NCBI GenBank assembly: GCA_029448655.1
Contig: JACCLO010000001.1
Coordinates: 1,426,001-1,490,000, forward strand
From: Wolfiporia cocos
Taxonomy: Eukaryota > Basidiomycota > Agaricomycetes > Polyporales > Phaeolaceae
Reading direction: 5' to 3'
DNA length: 64,000 bases
Made by a program: the position numbers and the translations under genes
Shown here: positions 23,317-33,772 of the stretch, piece by piece
Layout: every line of letters begins with the position of its first letter
Position numbering within the stretch: the stretch's first letter is position 1
The notes under the pieces: generated by a model
The model's input: the letters and a program-made list of their open reading frames with translations, nothing else
Told to the model about the DNA's origin: nothing
Databases searched by the model: none

Positions 23317-24289
23317 ATGCAGTCATCAACAACGCCGGCCCCACCTCACACGCCCCTCCGCCGCATTTCACAAGGGTCCCTTTCGCGACTATCCCGCTCA
23401 GCTGCGTACCCCGACGCGCCGCACGGACTCGGTTTCCTAGAACCCGCCCTATTAGAGCTGACTGATGAGATCGATGCATTGAACGCACACGTTGGTGGGC
23501 TTCGCGCCCTAGGCGACGCGCTTAATACGTTCAATGAGGGCTTTGCGAGTTACCTTTACGCTATGGAGATGAATGCACTCACGGTGGACTGGCCCCAGGT
23601 AAGCCAGCATGCTTGTGAATGTAGAGAACAGTGTACTAATGCGTAATGTGCGTGTAGGCACCTACGGAGGCGTCATATGCACTGGCAGCGCGGAGAGCGG
23701 GTGTGTATCGATGTTACCTCGTTCGCCACCACTCGATTCTATCTCACATTGCCACAGAGCAGGACGCTGCTGCCGCACTGGCCGTGCTCCAGGCTGCACA
23801 GGCCCCTCCAACACCACCGCATACCGCATCTGTATCCTCGCCTGCACCCTCTACCACCGTGCCGGACGACACTACCCGCATCGAGGCAGACGACACACCA
23901 CGCGCCTCTGTTCCCGCGCCCGCAAAGAAAGGTAAGGTGAGGCTCACGGCACGCGAGCGGAAGGAGCGTGCGATACTCGCGGACCAAGTCGCGGCTGTTC
24001 TTCCGCTCGAATTTCGTGGGAGCGATCCGAACCTGAGACGGCATCTCGAGATGGTCGTCGAGGGATTTTTGGATCGGCCAGGAAGAGGTGTCGGCAGTGA
24101 GTGACTAATCTGCTCCGGAAGCGTGATACAGATTTTTTTTCTTTCACGCTTTACTCTCATATATACGCGCTAGTCCTCGAGCTCGTGAAGCTGCCCGACC
24201 TCAATCAGGCGCGCGTGAACAGATGCCTAATCGCGCTCGTAAACCGCAAGATCGTCCGCAAGGACAACAGCACAGTGCGCTCGCCCTAG
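23317..24289 (+). CDS. DAM1: DASH/Dam1 complex subunit Dam1
   Basis: Component of the fungal DASH ring that couples kinetochores to spindle microtubules. Four exons fit with consistent phases: 23317-23598, 23658-23700, 23758-24096 and 24174-24289, giving 259 aa. The Dam1 signature lies in exon 1: LRRISQGSLSRLSRS, then GLGFLEPALLELTDEIDAL, then ALNTFNEGFASYLYAMEMNA. Exon 3 encodes an Ala/Pro-rich linker, a basic stretch (KKGKVRLTARERKERAI) and DPNLRRHLEMVVEGFLD. Exon 4 ends with LPDLNQARVNRCLIALVNRK. Serines in the N-terminal RRIS and RLSRS contexts resemble Aurora-type phosphorylation sites, which regulate yeast Dam1; their use here is inferred. Confidence 0.93.
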
Positions 24290-26873
24290 TATGCTATCTC
24301 ATGCGCATCTACTGACGATACGTTCTGTTCCTAAGGGAGCGGTATTGTATCACTGGATAGGCTTGCCTTCATGAATCCCACGACCACCGAATTCTGAATA
24401 CCCCGACTGATTGTACTGCGGTAGAGTGAGATGTATAATTCTTTACTACCATTATGACATACAGGATTGTGTTCGCAGCGACCGGAAGTAGAGGTTGCTG
24501 GACGTGCCCAGAACATCCTATGCAGGATAGGACGCCTTACCCGGAGGTACTCGATGATGGGTCACTCATGTGTCCTCTCCATCTCCACTCAAAACAAATT
24601 GACCATTGAACCCCTCCCCCTAATCACGAGCGGCATATTGATTACTATCATGCATAGGCCAAGTGTGCATATCATGCCCCGCGCCGCCGTCAGCCTCTGA
24701 CTCCACCCGAATGATGAGAAAGAGAAAGCGGCTAGAGTGCTATATGTCCGCTAATTCAGGACTCTGACCTGGGTGGTGCATTTTTGTTACCCGTCTTCGA
24801 CGTTTATGACTACCTTCGTGTCGGATCCAGGGACCCAGCGGTTTGATTTTGAACTCCTGATGCCCAACGTGCATTGGCTCGAACTGCTGACACAGGGCTC
24901 TGCAGGACCCTGTCCCGTTAGTGTGTCTTTGTTTCTTTTTTGCTATTGATCCCTCTGCGCCAGCCTTAGAGACAGTGCAGAAAACGACTAAAATCCGTCA
25001 TGGCTTGACTTGCATTGATCATACTCATTAGCTCGCACAGCATCCAAATCACATCGAGTAAAACCCTTGGCGTGTTCTAGTTCAGCACCGAGCAGCTGGC
25101 TGGTCTGTCAAACAGAATTTGCTCGACTGCTGAGGGTACGCGTCTGCTTATGCAGGTTGCGCGGCATGCTTCCTTGGTTCTATGCGTGGTGCTGGTCATA
25201 TGCCAAGCGGCCACCCTGAGCTGTTGCAGACACACGCCCGTGCCAAATTGCTGGATGAGCGCTTTGTGAAGGTGAGTGACTCGTCGAACGGGTACTGTGC
25301 GGAAATTATGCTATTGATACTATTCAAAGAGGTGATGTACAGTTGGTCGCTATCAGTTTTTCGAGTCAATTGTTCCAACTCTCCATTCTGATACGAGAGC
25401 TCGTGCAGAATGCGAGCAAAGCCTCGCGGAGAGTTCGAGATCTGGCTTCTCAATACCTCAATGAAATTTGCACTGTTTCAGCTAGGGTGGACAAGTCAGT
25501 GGGTTTTGAATGCTATACCATAGGATATTGCATATTGCGGTGAAATGTTTCTTGGGACGCGCACGATGCAGCATGGTTCGGTAAGCGCTCTCAGCACCCT
25601 CGGCGCCAGCTGGAGTCCATGGTCGCGATGTCTGGCTAGCACAAGAGCGTGTGTATCGCTGCAAGACCTTCTGCCTCGGATTTCTAGAGCGCAAAGAGAG
25701 ACTCATCGCGATAACTTTACATTCTCTGCCTCTCGGCCCAAGAGCTGTATTGTCGCTCTGTGTCGTTTTAACTATCATCCCATGACTGCACAACGTGGTC
25801 GCCAGAGAAATATAGCATGCTTCCGTGTTCCTCGCTGCTCGACATCACATCCGCTCGGATATAGTACTTCTCCGCCATCATTGATCATTGATTAGGTCGA
25901 ATCCGAAGACTGTATATGTATAGCACGTCAAATAAGGTATGCTCAGGTGTCAGGTCGCTGCCCAATAGGACCTTCGTTATCGTGTGCTATGTTGGTGACA
26001 GCTACCTCCATAGCGAAGGGGAAGGCCTTCGCGCCACTACAACCAACGTCCCTGTCTCGGTTTGTCGCCTGTGGAGGCACTGTGAAGGTAAGAAATTCTT
26101 GCGCGCCACTGTACATTAGCCTAACTGATACCTCCCCGAAGCTTATGCCCTGCATGAATATATGTGATCTTGTTTGCGTGGACACGCGGATTTTGATATA
26201 CTTGTTAAGCTGTTTCTGGATTAGCCCGCGTCAGCGAAGAGCATTTTCTGACTTGTTGAGTGCATTCCATCCCTTTGACGCATGAAGTTAGGACAACAAT
26301 GCACCTTAGCAAAGTGTGCTACCGCTTCCATCGTGAGTGATGTATGTGATTACTTGAGCACCTACTGGAGCGGTTGTATCCGCTACTGCTGAACCTGTAA
26401 AAATGTGCCTAGACCAATTATTTGCATCCGATTATATTCGCACAACGTGCTTCTTCTCGACGGTCAACCGCCATGCCTCTTCAAGTTGGACATAACATGT
26501 GAAAGCTACCTCGCCACTTCGCTACATCAGGTCAGTTACTCTATGCATTAGCGATGCACCTATTGATGGTTAGGTTAGGGCATGTGCGCCGAAACGTCGT
26601 ATCGGCATCAAATTTGAATACACAGAGACCCTTAGTCCCCAACGACGAGAACCACGAGGTTATTTGGAATTCTCGCATGCAAACCCTCATAGCTTGATCG
26701 ACATTCCCGTCCGTTGCCAAGTGTTTCTGTCAGATGCTCCACCCCATGTGAGTACCTAGTTAGATTGTGCGCAAGAGGCTCCCTAGTACCATCGTGACCA
26801 ATGACACGTATGCCAAGACATGTCGAGGTAGGGTGCAATCCGATACATCACTCGGCGGCGTCTTCGCGATGGA
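24290..26873. other. 2.6-kb intergenic region, no convincing gene
   Basis: Only short open frames. Two near 25182 and 25343 run in the same direction but show no recognisable domain, so I do not call them. A short TTAGG-like stretch near 26570 is too small to be a telomere remnant. Confidence 0.4.
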
Positions 26874-26880
26874 TATAAAG
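26874..26880 (+). promoter_or_regulatory. TATA box of the small secreted protein gene
   Basis: TATAAAG about 155 bp upstream of the ATG at 27030, in a normal position for a fungal promoter with a leader of about 120 nt. Confidence 0.5.
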
Positions 26881-27029
26881 ACCCGCAGGAGAAAGTTGGA
26901 GGACCCAGCTCGAGCATCGAACTCCAAGTCCTCTTCTGTTCAGTGGTAGGTCCGCCGGTGGAGATATCCCAGCACTTGCAACTGAAAGCTATTTATGCAC
27001 GCACAGCACGACAAGCATCAACCATCACA

Positions 27030-27305
27030 ATGCGTTCTTCTATGGTCGCCGTCGTTATGTCCATCCTCGCACTCGGTGTGAGCACCGGGATGGCTTCCCC
27101 TGCTTCCGACCTCAACGCTAGGCAAGCCGAGTGCTCGCCTTGCGCCACGGTCCTCGGTGTAATAACCTTGCCGTGCCCTACTGGAACGACATGCCAAGGG
27201 CTGGTTGGCGTTCTTGGTACAACGGTTCAAGTTGGCGTAAGTCAGATCGTTACTTTCAGCTCAGCTTCGCTTCTCACATTGTTTGCCCATCAGTACTGTG
27301 CTTAA
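27030..27305 (+). CDS. Very small cysteine-containing secreted protein
   Basis: Family not recognised. Two exons: 27030-27236 and 27294-27305. The intron has a GTAAGT donor and CATCAG acceptor. The second exon supplies only YCA and the stop, giving 72 aa. Residues 1 to about 22 form a signal peptide (MRSSMVAVVMSILALGVSTG, cut near MASP). The mature part is about 50 residues with five cysteines (CSPC, LPC, TTC, YC) and few charges. Size, signal and Cys content fit the small secreted proteins abundant in Agaricomycetes, some of which are effectors or surface peptides. It is too short to be a hydrophobin and lacks the eight-Cys pattern with CC pairs. The last Cys appears only if the intron is removed, which supports the splice. 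Confidence 0.65.
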   Translation: MRSSMVAVVMSILALGVSTGMASPASDLNARQAECSPCATVLGVITLPCPTGTTCQGLVGVLGTTVQVGVSQIVTFSSASLLTLFAHQYCA

Positions 27306-30300
27306 TGTAGTCACTGCGTTCAAGGGCTGCCTACTCTAAGGTCGTGTAGATGGGGATAAATGGAGTTAGGCAGTGTAGTATCTGGGTAGCCAAAGGGTCT
27401 GCACTAATCATATATGCCGCCCTTGAACTTCATGTAGAATATGGCAGCTATGCCCATGTATGATCATGGTTAAATTATGCAGTGTATACATGGCAGGTCC
27501 ATATGAGTATATGTGGAGATAGCTCGGTCCAGGCCTTATAGATTCAAGCAGAAATATATGGTATATACCGATCCTGATTTACCTCCTGACCATGCGCCCT
27601 GTTCTGATATAGGCGCACATGGTCTACCCAGTCTAGCAGGACCTGTACGCTGCTTGGACACTCATGTTTGACTTAGAAGCATGGCCGATATATTTTTCTG
27701 ATTTGCACTCTGACCACAACGACGATGGCAGTACATGCAACCCAACACCTTCATGCCGCCACAAAGATCTAAGGTAACTATTAACGAGAATCAATCGCAC
27801 TCAACTACTCACTTATGAATAGTATGACTATGAGAAGGAGAAGGTGCCGTGCTTTTGTAGGGCTTATAATCGTAACGCTATCACGCTGTCGCTGATACGC
27901 CTTCTTGTACGTGCGGAAACAGGTCTTCAAGAGTTCTTCAATATCATGCATTGTGAATTTGACATTGGCATGCTTGAGCGTACATGTCTCGGGGTTCTGG
28001 GCATCAAATATTGTAAGTTGTGGACCCACTCAATTCTAATGACGTGTACCGTTTGTTCATTATAGACGATGCTTGCTATATGCGTGATGATTTGCGCATT
28101 AGCATCGGCTGCAACGTCTTTCTCGAAACCAAAGTGGAGCTTGGGGTCGGTGCCCCCATTTTCTTTATCATTCTCTGACTGACTATCCTCCTTCGATACT
28201 ACCCCATCACCAACAGCTTCTTTGTCAAGTGGGATCAGCCATTTACAGTGAATTAATCTCAATATTTGAGACACGACCTGGAGCTCTGCACGTGTGGTAA
28301 GCTGCTTCTCACTCGACTCTTCTAGCTTAATGCTGAGGATCTGAACAGACCCTGGCACCTTTCCGCTCTTCTTGAGACATTATGGGACCGTCTTACGTGC
28401 TCGTCTTCATCTTCTCCGTCAGTCCCTCTCTCATCATCTTCTCTCCTTGTGGACACTGCCTTTAACTCGTTCGATTCATTTCGCAGGTTGGCGACCTCAG
28501 GAGTCAGTTCCGGGGCCAGGAGGTATAGCAGACATGGCAGAAGGGCCAGACTGAGGTGGAGGACGAGCAGGGGTCCAGGCCCGATATCTCATTGATGCAG
28601 CAAAGCTACCAGGCGACGCAATGAGCACATGATCGCGTTTTCGCCTGATCGGGTCAATAATAAGATTATTTGTTCGCCCAAACTCATGAGAATAACGTGG
28701 TATATTTTATTATTGAGGCTAGGATTGTGGAACTACCGTGTCGGATTTAGCTGGACATAGATCCTCTACATCGATGCTCTTAAACAGGCATAGACGATCT
28801 TGTCAGACCTGTACAATACCTGGCCCTTGATACCTACACTAATTAGAGAGATACGGGTATAGCCTTCAAGTGCCAATATAACCTCAACTACAAGCTAGGT
28901 GACTTAGCAGCATGTGCATAGGTGGGTATTTTCCGACTCTGTAGGGCTAGCTCCAGTTGAGCTAGCAAGGCAAGCTCTGTTGTGGTACATATAGCTCTAC
29001 ACCTACAGTTCGTAGCTAGCTCCACCCTTGATTACTAGGGGTCTGAACGCAGTGAGTATTGGCTTCACGTACATCTACTCCGCTAAGCACAGGTGAGTCA
29101 GATGCAGACAAACCCCGTCGAATGAGTGCTCAGTATCCCTTAGGCATGATCGCCAGCGAGACCGTATTGTGATGCGATGTTCCGAGTTCTGTCAAGTCTG
29201 ATTGTACTGTGTCCTGTACGATGAATCAATGGTTGGCCGCCATTCAAATTGGTTTTTGGCGTGACAGTGAGGCTCAGCGAGGACGGCCACTCGGCAGGCA
29301 CAACGGTGCCGGTGGCCAATGCGCCAACGATCAATAATTGAAGATTGTATTGAGCAACGAGGTATTGGTCAACGTAATGCTGCGCAATCTACCGGGCTCT
29401 AAGGACGCGACAATATCAGCGATCTATGCCAAAAGTATACAGTAGATAATTCATCCTATCTGCATAGGTTCTAAATGCTTCTGTCTGAGTCACTGACCAT
29501 GTATGGACTTCTATCATACCCTCGTGGCTTGTGTTCCACGGTTCGTGAACTGATGCAAATGACCGGTATGTGTGTGCTACTACTCATCGGCAGACCTGAA
29601 CCGCACGCTAGCACTCTGTGACAAACAGACGCCCACCCACTGAGTAACGGCACCCGAGACTGCCGCAAGCTACGGCGGTAGAGTCATTCGGGTTCTTCGG
29701 CAATCTAGCGGCCATTGTATTCCATCAAACTATGTTTTCGCTATTGTAGAGGTTCCCACTCTTCTCCTATAGTCTCTCCACGAGTCATCACTTGGCCTGC
29801 TACAACATCAGCAAAACGTGAGGAAGATTATAACCTATGGTGTCGATTGCCAACCGAATTTTTCTTCCCCAACCATAGATAACAGTAGATAAAGTAAGCC
29901 AATATGACATGCCATTTGTAATGTGTCTCCACGTAGACCAGTAAGCTGCAATGTATGGTAATGTATTTGATGGGATTAGAATTCCTGGAATATGAGGGTG
30001 CCACAGAATGTTCAGAAGCGTGAAGGAACACAATAGCCACGCCTCGCGTGCAAAAATCTTGGGTGACCCAGCTCGTCAAACCTCCATCACTATTGCGAGG
30101 ACGTATTCGCATTATTACTCGAGCTGTGATGTATTCTATTCGCAAGGTGTGTGTAGGAGTGGGTATTCTGTCTGGAAATAGCTCGTATTTGTATGCAGAG
30201 GGTAGGGGCATCTCGATGCCAGGAAAAAGTGCTTGCGATGAAGAAGTGAAAGTGCGAGAGACGTGCGCTTATGGGCTCGGAACATTGGCTCGGAAGATCG

Positions 30301-30570
30301 ACGCGTCGAAACGACGTGCGAAAAAAAACTGACAAGTGTGTGTCATTATATTCCGGAACGACTGTAAATGGAACCGTATGTGCAAACTTCAAAGCAAGCC
30401 TGAGCATTGCAAACCCTAACCCAACCGTGTCATCTATGAGCTCATTGCATGTGATCGCGCCACTCCATAAAAGATGGAGCGGCAAGGCTCTGCAACGCGA
30501 CTTGCAGCTCTTCCTTCTACTATTATTTCCCCTGAAACATTCCCTAGCTATGCCTCAAAGGTCCACTATA
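27306..30570. other. 3.3-kb gene-poor region left of the Helitron-like array
   Basis: Mostly featureless AT-richer sequence. The only region with protein-like character is the minus-strand fragment at 27805-28358, listed separately. Confidence 0.4.
27805..28358 (-). pseudogene. Possible degenerate coding fragment, repeat-family-like
   Basis: Two adjoining minus-strand open frames overlap in different phases: 28358-27927 (FGFEKDVAADANAQIITHIA) and 28029-27805 (MHDIEELLKTCFRTYKKAYQ). Together they could be exons of one gene, but no clean intron joins them. The basic, Lys/Arg-rich helical end resembles hypothetical proteins scattered through Agaricomycete genomes near transposons. I cannot name the family. 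A broken gene-sized repeat is as likely as a real gene. Confidence 0.25.
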
Positions 30571-31755
30571 TCTAAAAGTAATGGGAGCTCGCGCCGTAGG
30601 CGCTCGCGTGCAGCTAGCGTGTCGCTCGCGTGTCGCTCGCGTTTTGCGCACGTTCAGCGCACGTTTTGCGCACATGGACGCCACGTTTGCCGCGTGGCGT
30701 CCATGCGCGTCGTCAAATCCTGCTCCCATTAGATAGGGCGCCTGCTGCCATCCGCGGAGTTGGCCGGTGGATTCCCACGCCCGGCGCCTGCAACGCGCGC
30801 GCGCTGTTTCTGCTCGGCACCACGGGGATTCGTGCCCCATGCCACGGGGATTCGTGCCCCATGCCACGGGGATTTGTGCTCCACACCACGGGGATTCGTG
30901 CCCCACACCATGGGGATTCGTGGCCCATTCCATGGGGGTTTGTGGCCCATGCCACAGGGATTTGTGTCCTGTGGCATGGGGATTTTGTAATGTAAATACC
31001 CCACACCACGGGGATTTGTACCCCATGCCACAGGTATTTGCACCCCAATGCCATGGGGATTTGTGCCCCGTGCCACAGGGATTTGTGCTCTGTGCCATGG
31101 AGATTTGCACCCTGTGCCACGGGGATTTGTGTCCTGTGGCATGGGGATTTTGTAATGTAAATACCCCACACCACGGGAATTTGTACCCCGTGCCACAGGG
31201 ATTCGTGCCCTACACCACAGGGATTTTTGGCCCATGCCATGGGGGTTTGTGCCCCATGCCACAGGGATTTGTGCCCTGTGCCACAGGGATTTGTGTCCTG
31301 TGCCACGGGGATTTGTGTCCTGTGCCACGGGGATTTTGTAATGTAAATACCCCACACCACAGGGATTTGTGCCCCACACCACAGGGATCTGTGCCCTGTG
31401 CCATGGGGATTTATGCCTCATGCCACGGGGATTTTTGTAACATAAATGGCCTGTGCTGTAGATGCCTGCCAAAAGATTGCAAAAAATGAAGAACATTTGA
31501 CACCACATTACACAGTATTACAAGGGAAGCAACGATGAGACCGAGGATCAGTGAGGTGTCAGAAGTGGCTGAGCAGGCAGAGACAAAAGAGGCAAATTGG
31601 GGAACCCATGGGTAATGCACAGGAAATTCATGGGGGATCCACAGGTAACTTAAAAAAACCCCTGATTATCTGAAATAGGGACACATGGATTGGAATAATA
31701 TATTGAAGTGGAAAAAGCGGTGTGACCGTGGCGAAGCCACGGGTAATTAACCTAG
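30571..31755 (+). mobile_element. Helitron-like element, copy 1 (non-autonomous)
   Basis: Begins TCTAAAAGTAATGGG after a host A and ends CTAG at 31752-31755. A perfect hairpin (CCGTGGC, loop GAA, GCCACGG; 31726-31742) lies 9 nt before CTAG. A 5' TC, 3' CTRR, a subterminal hairpin, insertion after A, no terminal inverted repeats and no target duplication are the marks of Helitrons. There is no Rep/helicase coding capacity, so it would depend on a helper. Inside are a 13-bp-stem hairpin (30673-30705), a GC-rich block containing CCCGGCGCCTGCAA, the 22-bp minisatellite, and a block near 31537-31573 shared with the other copies. Confidence 0.65.
30819..31437. repeat. 22-bp minisatellite, about 25 diverged units
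   Basis: Units follow CCACGGGGATTTGTGCCCCA plus two bases, with C/T and A/G changes between units. The run is broken three times by an AT-rich spacer TTTTGTAATGTAAATACCCC (about 30983, 31149, 31334), so a higher-order pattern exists. Because 22 is one more than a multiple of three and the unit has no stop, long open frames appear on both strands; they repeat one 22-residue peptide pattern and are not evidence of a gene. Confidence 0.9.
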
Positions 31756-32039
31756 TCTAAAAGTAATGGGAGCTCGCGTGGGAGCCGTCGCGTGTCGCTA
31801 GCGTGTCGCGCACGAGAATCGCACATGGCGAGCACGTTTGCCGCGTGGCGGCGCCTGTAGGGCGCCCATCGAGTGCGCGCCGGCGCCTGCAAGGCGCGCG
31901 TGCCGGTTGCAAAGGTATTACAAGCGAAGCGACGACGAGGCCGAGCGTCAGCGAGGTGGAGGAGTGGCTGAGCGGGCAGAGATATATAATAACTCCTAGA
32001 AATACAAAATTGTGGCGAAGCCACAGGTAATTAAGCTAG
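31756..32039 (+). mobile_element. Helitron-like element, copy 2, joined directly to copy 1
   Basis: Starts TCTAAAAGTAATGGGAGCTC immediately after the CTAG of copy 1; its first 20 or more bases match copy 1. It ends CTAG at 32036-32039 with hairpin TGTGGC, loop GAA, GCCACA at 32011-32025. The outermost stem pair is T-A where copy 1 has C-G, a compensatory change that preserves the stem. At 284 bp it lacks the minisatellite but keeps the GC-rich core and the shared block at about 31936-31981. Size and content indicate a non-autonomous derivative. Confidence 0.65.
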
Positions 32040-32462
32040 TCTAAATACTAAAGGGCCGTGGATTGCGTGGGAACTGCCATGTGCTTTTCCACGTGTGCCA
32101 CGTGCTGTCCGTCGTCCCATAGGGCTCGCGCCACCGACCCGGGAAGTTGGCCATTGGATTCCCACGCCCGGCGCCTGCAAGGCGCGCGCGTTCAGCCGCG
32201 TCCTCCCTGCGCTGTGCCACGGGCTTTTGTAACGTAAATAGCCTGTACTGTAGATACATGCCAGAAATTTCAGGAGATTTTGAGGGACTACATTTGTGGA
32301 CACAAGATTACAAGCTCAGCAACAACGACACCGAGCATCAGCGAGGTGTCGGAAGTGGCTGAGCGGGCAGAGACGGGTTGGGCGGACATGTTCTTATTCT
32401 ATTAATTATCATACTTAAGTGACAATTGACATCCGTGGCGAAGCCGCGGGTAATTAAACTCG
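32040..32462 (+). mobile_element. Helitron-like element, copy 3, joined directly to copy 2
   Basis: Starts TCTAAATACTAAAGGG right after the CTAG of copy 2 and ends at CTCG (32459-32462), one base from CTAG, followed by T. Its hairpin at 32433-32449 (CCGTGGC, GAA, GCCGCGG) has one G-T wobble. It shares the core CCCACGCCCGGCGCCTGCAA with copy 1 and the late block at about 32327-32373 with both others, but its 5' end has diverged. After the GC-rich core it carries TTTTGTAACGTAAATAGCCT, close to the end of the minisatellite in copy 1. Confidence 0.55.
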
Positions 32463-33638
32463 TCCGGGTCTCTGGCTCCTCGCTCTACCGGAATCTTAGC
32501 ACGTGGAAACAGCTCTCGGACTCAGCTTTCCCAAAGTAGCATAGCTTCTGCGGTACGCCCACTTCCCCGCCCTGCTCACAAGGGCAAACAGGTGCAGCAT
32601 GAAGTGGATGTACTTACAGCCTGCGACAAAACGCATTCGCGTGTCACATGGCAGTGTCTCTGGTTCTGGTCGTCAGCAGGTTCGCTCCGACCCGGAAGAC
32701 TCTGCTGACGAACATGTATCGGCCCGGTCTGTTCGGCCTCACAGAGATGATCAACCTTCTCGTTCTAGGGAGGTCGACATTGATGCCCCTGATGGAGATG
32801 CAACGACTTTCCCTCTTTCTGCTATCCAGAGAATGGCTACAACGCTGAAGAACCCGACGAAAACCTGCTTCTCTCACCTATCTTGGCTGCGGTAAGCCGG
32901 TGCATATCAGTCTTTATTTTGCTGACTCGCCTACCAGAATTATCGGTGCATGTTCAAAGCGCCGACGGCTGGCCAATCTAGCATGTCGTCCAGACCCAGG
33001 ACGAAGAGTTGTCTCCTTCACCTGTCGTGGAAATGAGACCAATAGCAGTCACTTCATAGCGGTCTGGAAGGCCAGATAAGTCTAAGTGGCTGTCTGCACA
33101 TACTGTTACTTTATATTCACTTGTAGCTGTGTACAAGAAATACTGGAATCAGCGGCAAGGAATGGTTATGATAACACGTAAAGTGGCTCCGGAGCAGTGA
33201 CAGTGGTTGTGGAGTCGATCATTGCGTGGTCCTACTATTTGCAAAAATCAGTGTCAGTGCCAGCGGTGTAGTCAATACTCCGAATCGGCAAATTACTACC
33301 AGTATGTGCGTTTTGCTATGTATGCTTGCTAATTATTGTACTGATAGTGCGTGATGGGTTTGGTGAGTGGGCCTCAGGCCTGGTGAAACGGGACACCCAT
33401 CCATCACTTCTCCTTAGTAGCCTTATCTAACCTAGTGACCCTCCACACATTGGTGAGAATTATGGCATGAACCAGTCAACGTTTACGTTGCGTTGACAGT
33501 ATTCTCATGTCGAATCCTCGTGGTCTGAAACGCCATATCTGTACCCGCCTTCCGCCCCCTGGTTGGAGTACTGTAGACACAGGCTAAGCAAATAGAGCGT
33601 CTTTGCCTGTTTCAAATCTATGAATGCAGCCACTTGTG
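32463..33638. other. Intergenic region after the Helitron-like array
   Basis: About 1.2 kb with short open frames only (for example 32599-32895), no recognisable motif. Its right part is the promoter region of the DUF6533-type gene. Confidence 0.4.
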
Positions 33639-33646
33639 TATAAAAG
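33639..33646 (+). promoter_or_regulatory. TATA box of the DUF6533-type gene
   Basis: TATAAAAG about 130 bp upstream of the candidate ATG at 33773, in the right orientation and position for a promoter. Confidence 0.5.
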
Positions 33647-33772
33647 CACTGCTCGACCGCTGTGTTGTGTCCAAGCTATTCCGACTCGGAGAAGTTCTTC
33701 AATTTTCCACCTTGGTGTTGTGCACTACGACGCTAACTGAGGATTATTCCATCCAGTCCCCTCCAATCTGAA

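Noticed and set aside
26560..26585. TTAGG/TTAGGG-like telomere motif
   Set aside because: Less than two units; consistent with chance.
30544..31508. Open frames of 188-259 codons on both strands around 31 kb
   Set aside because: They are products of the stop-free 22-bp repeat; all give the same peptide cycle.
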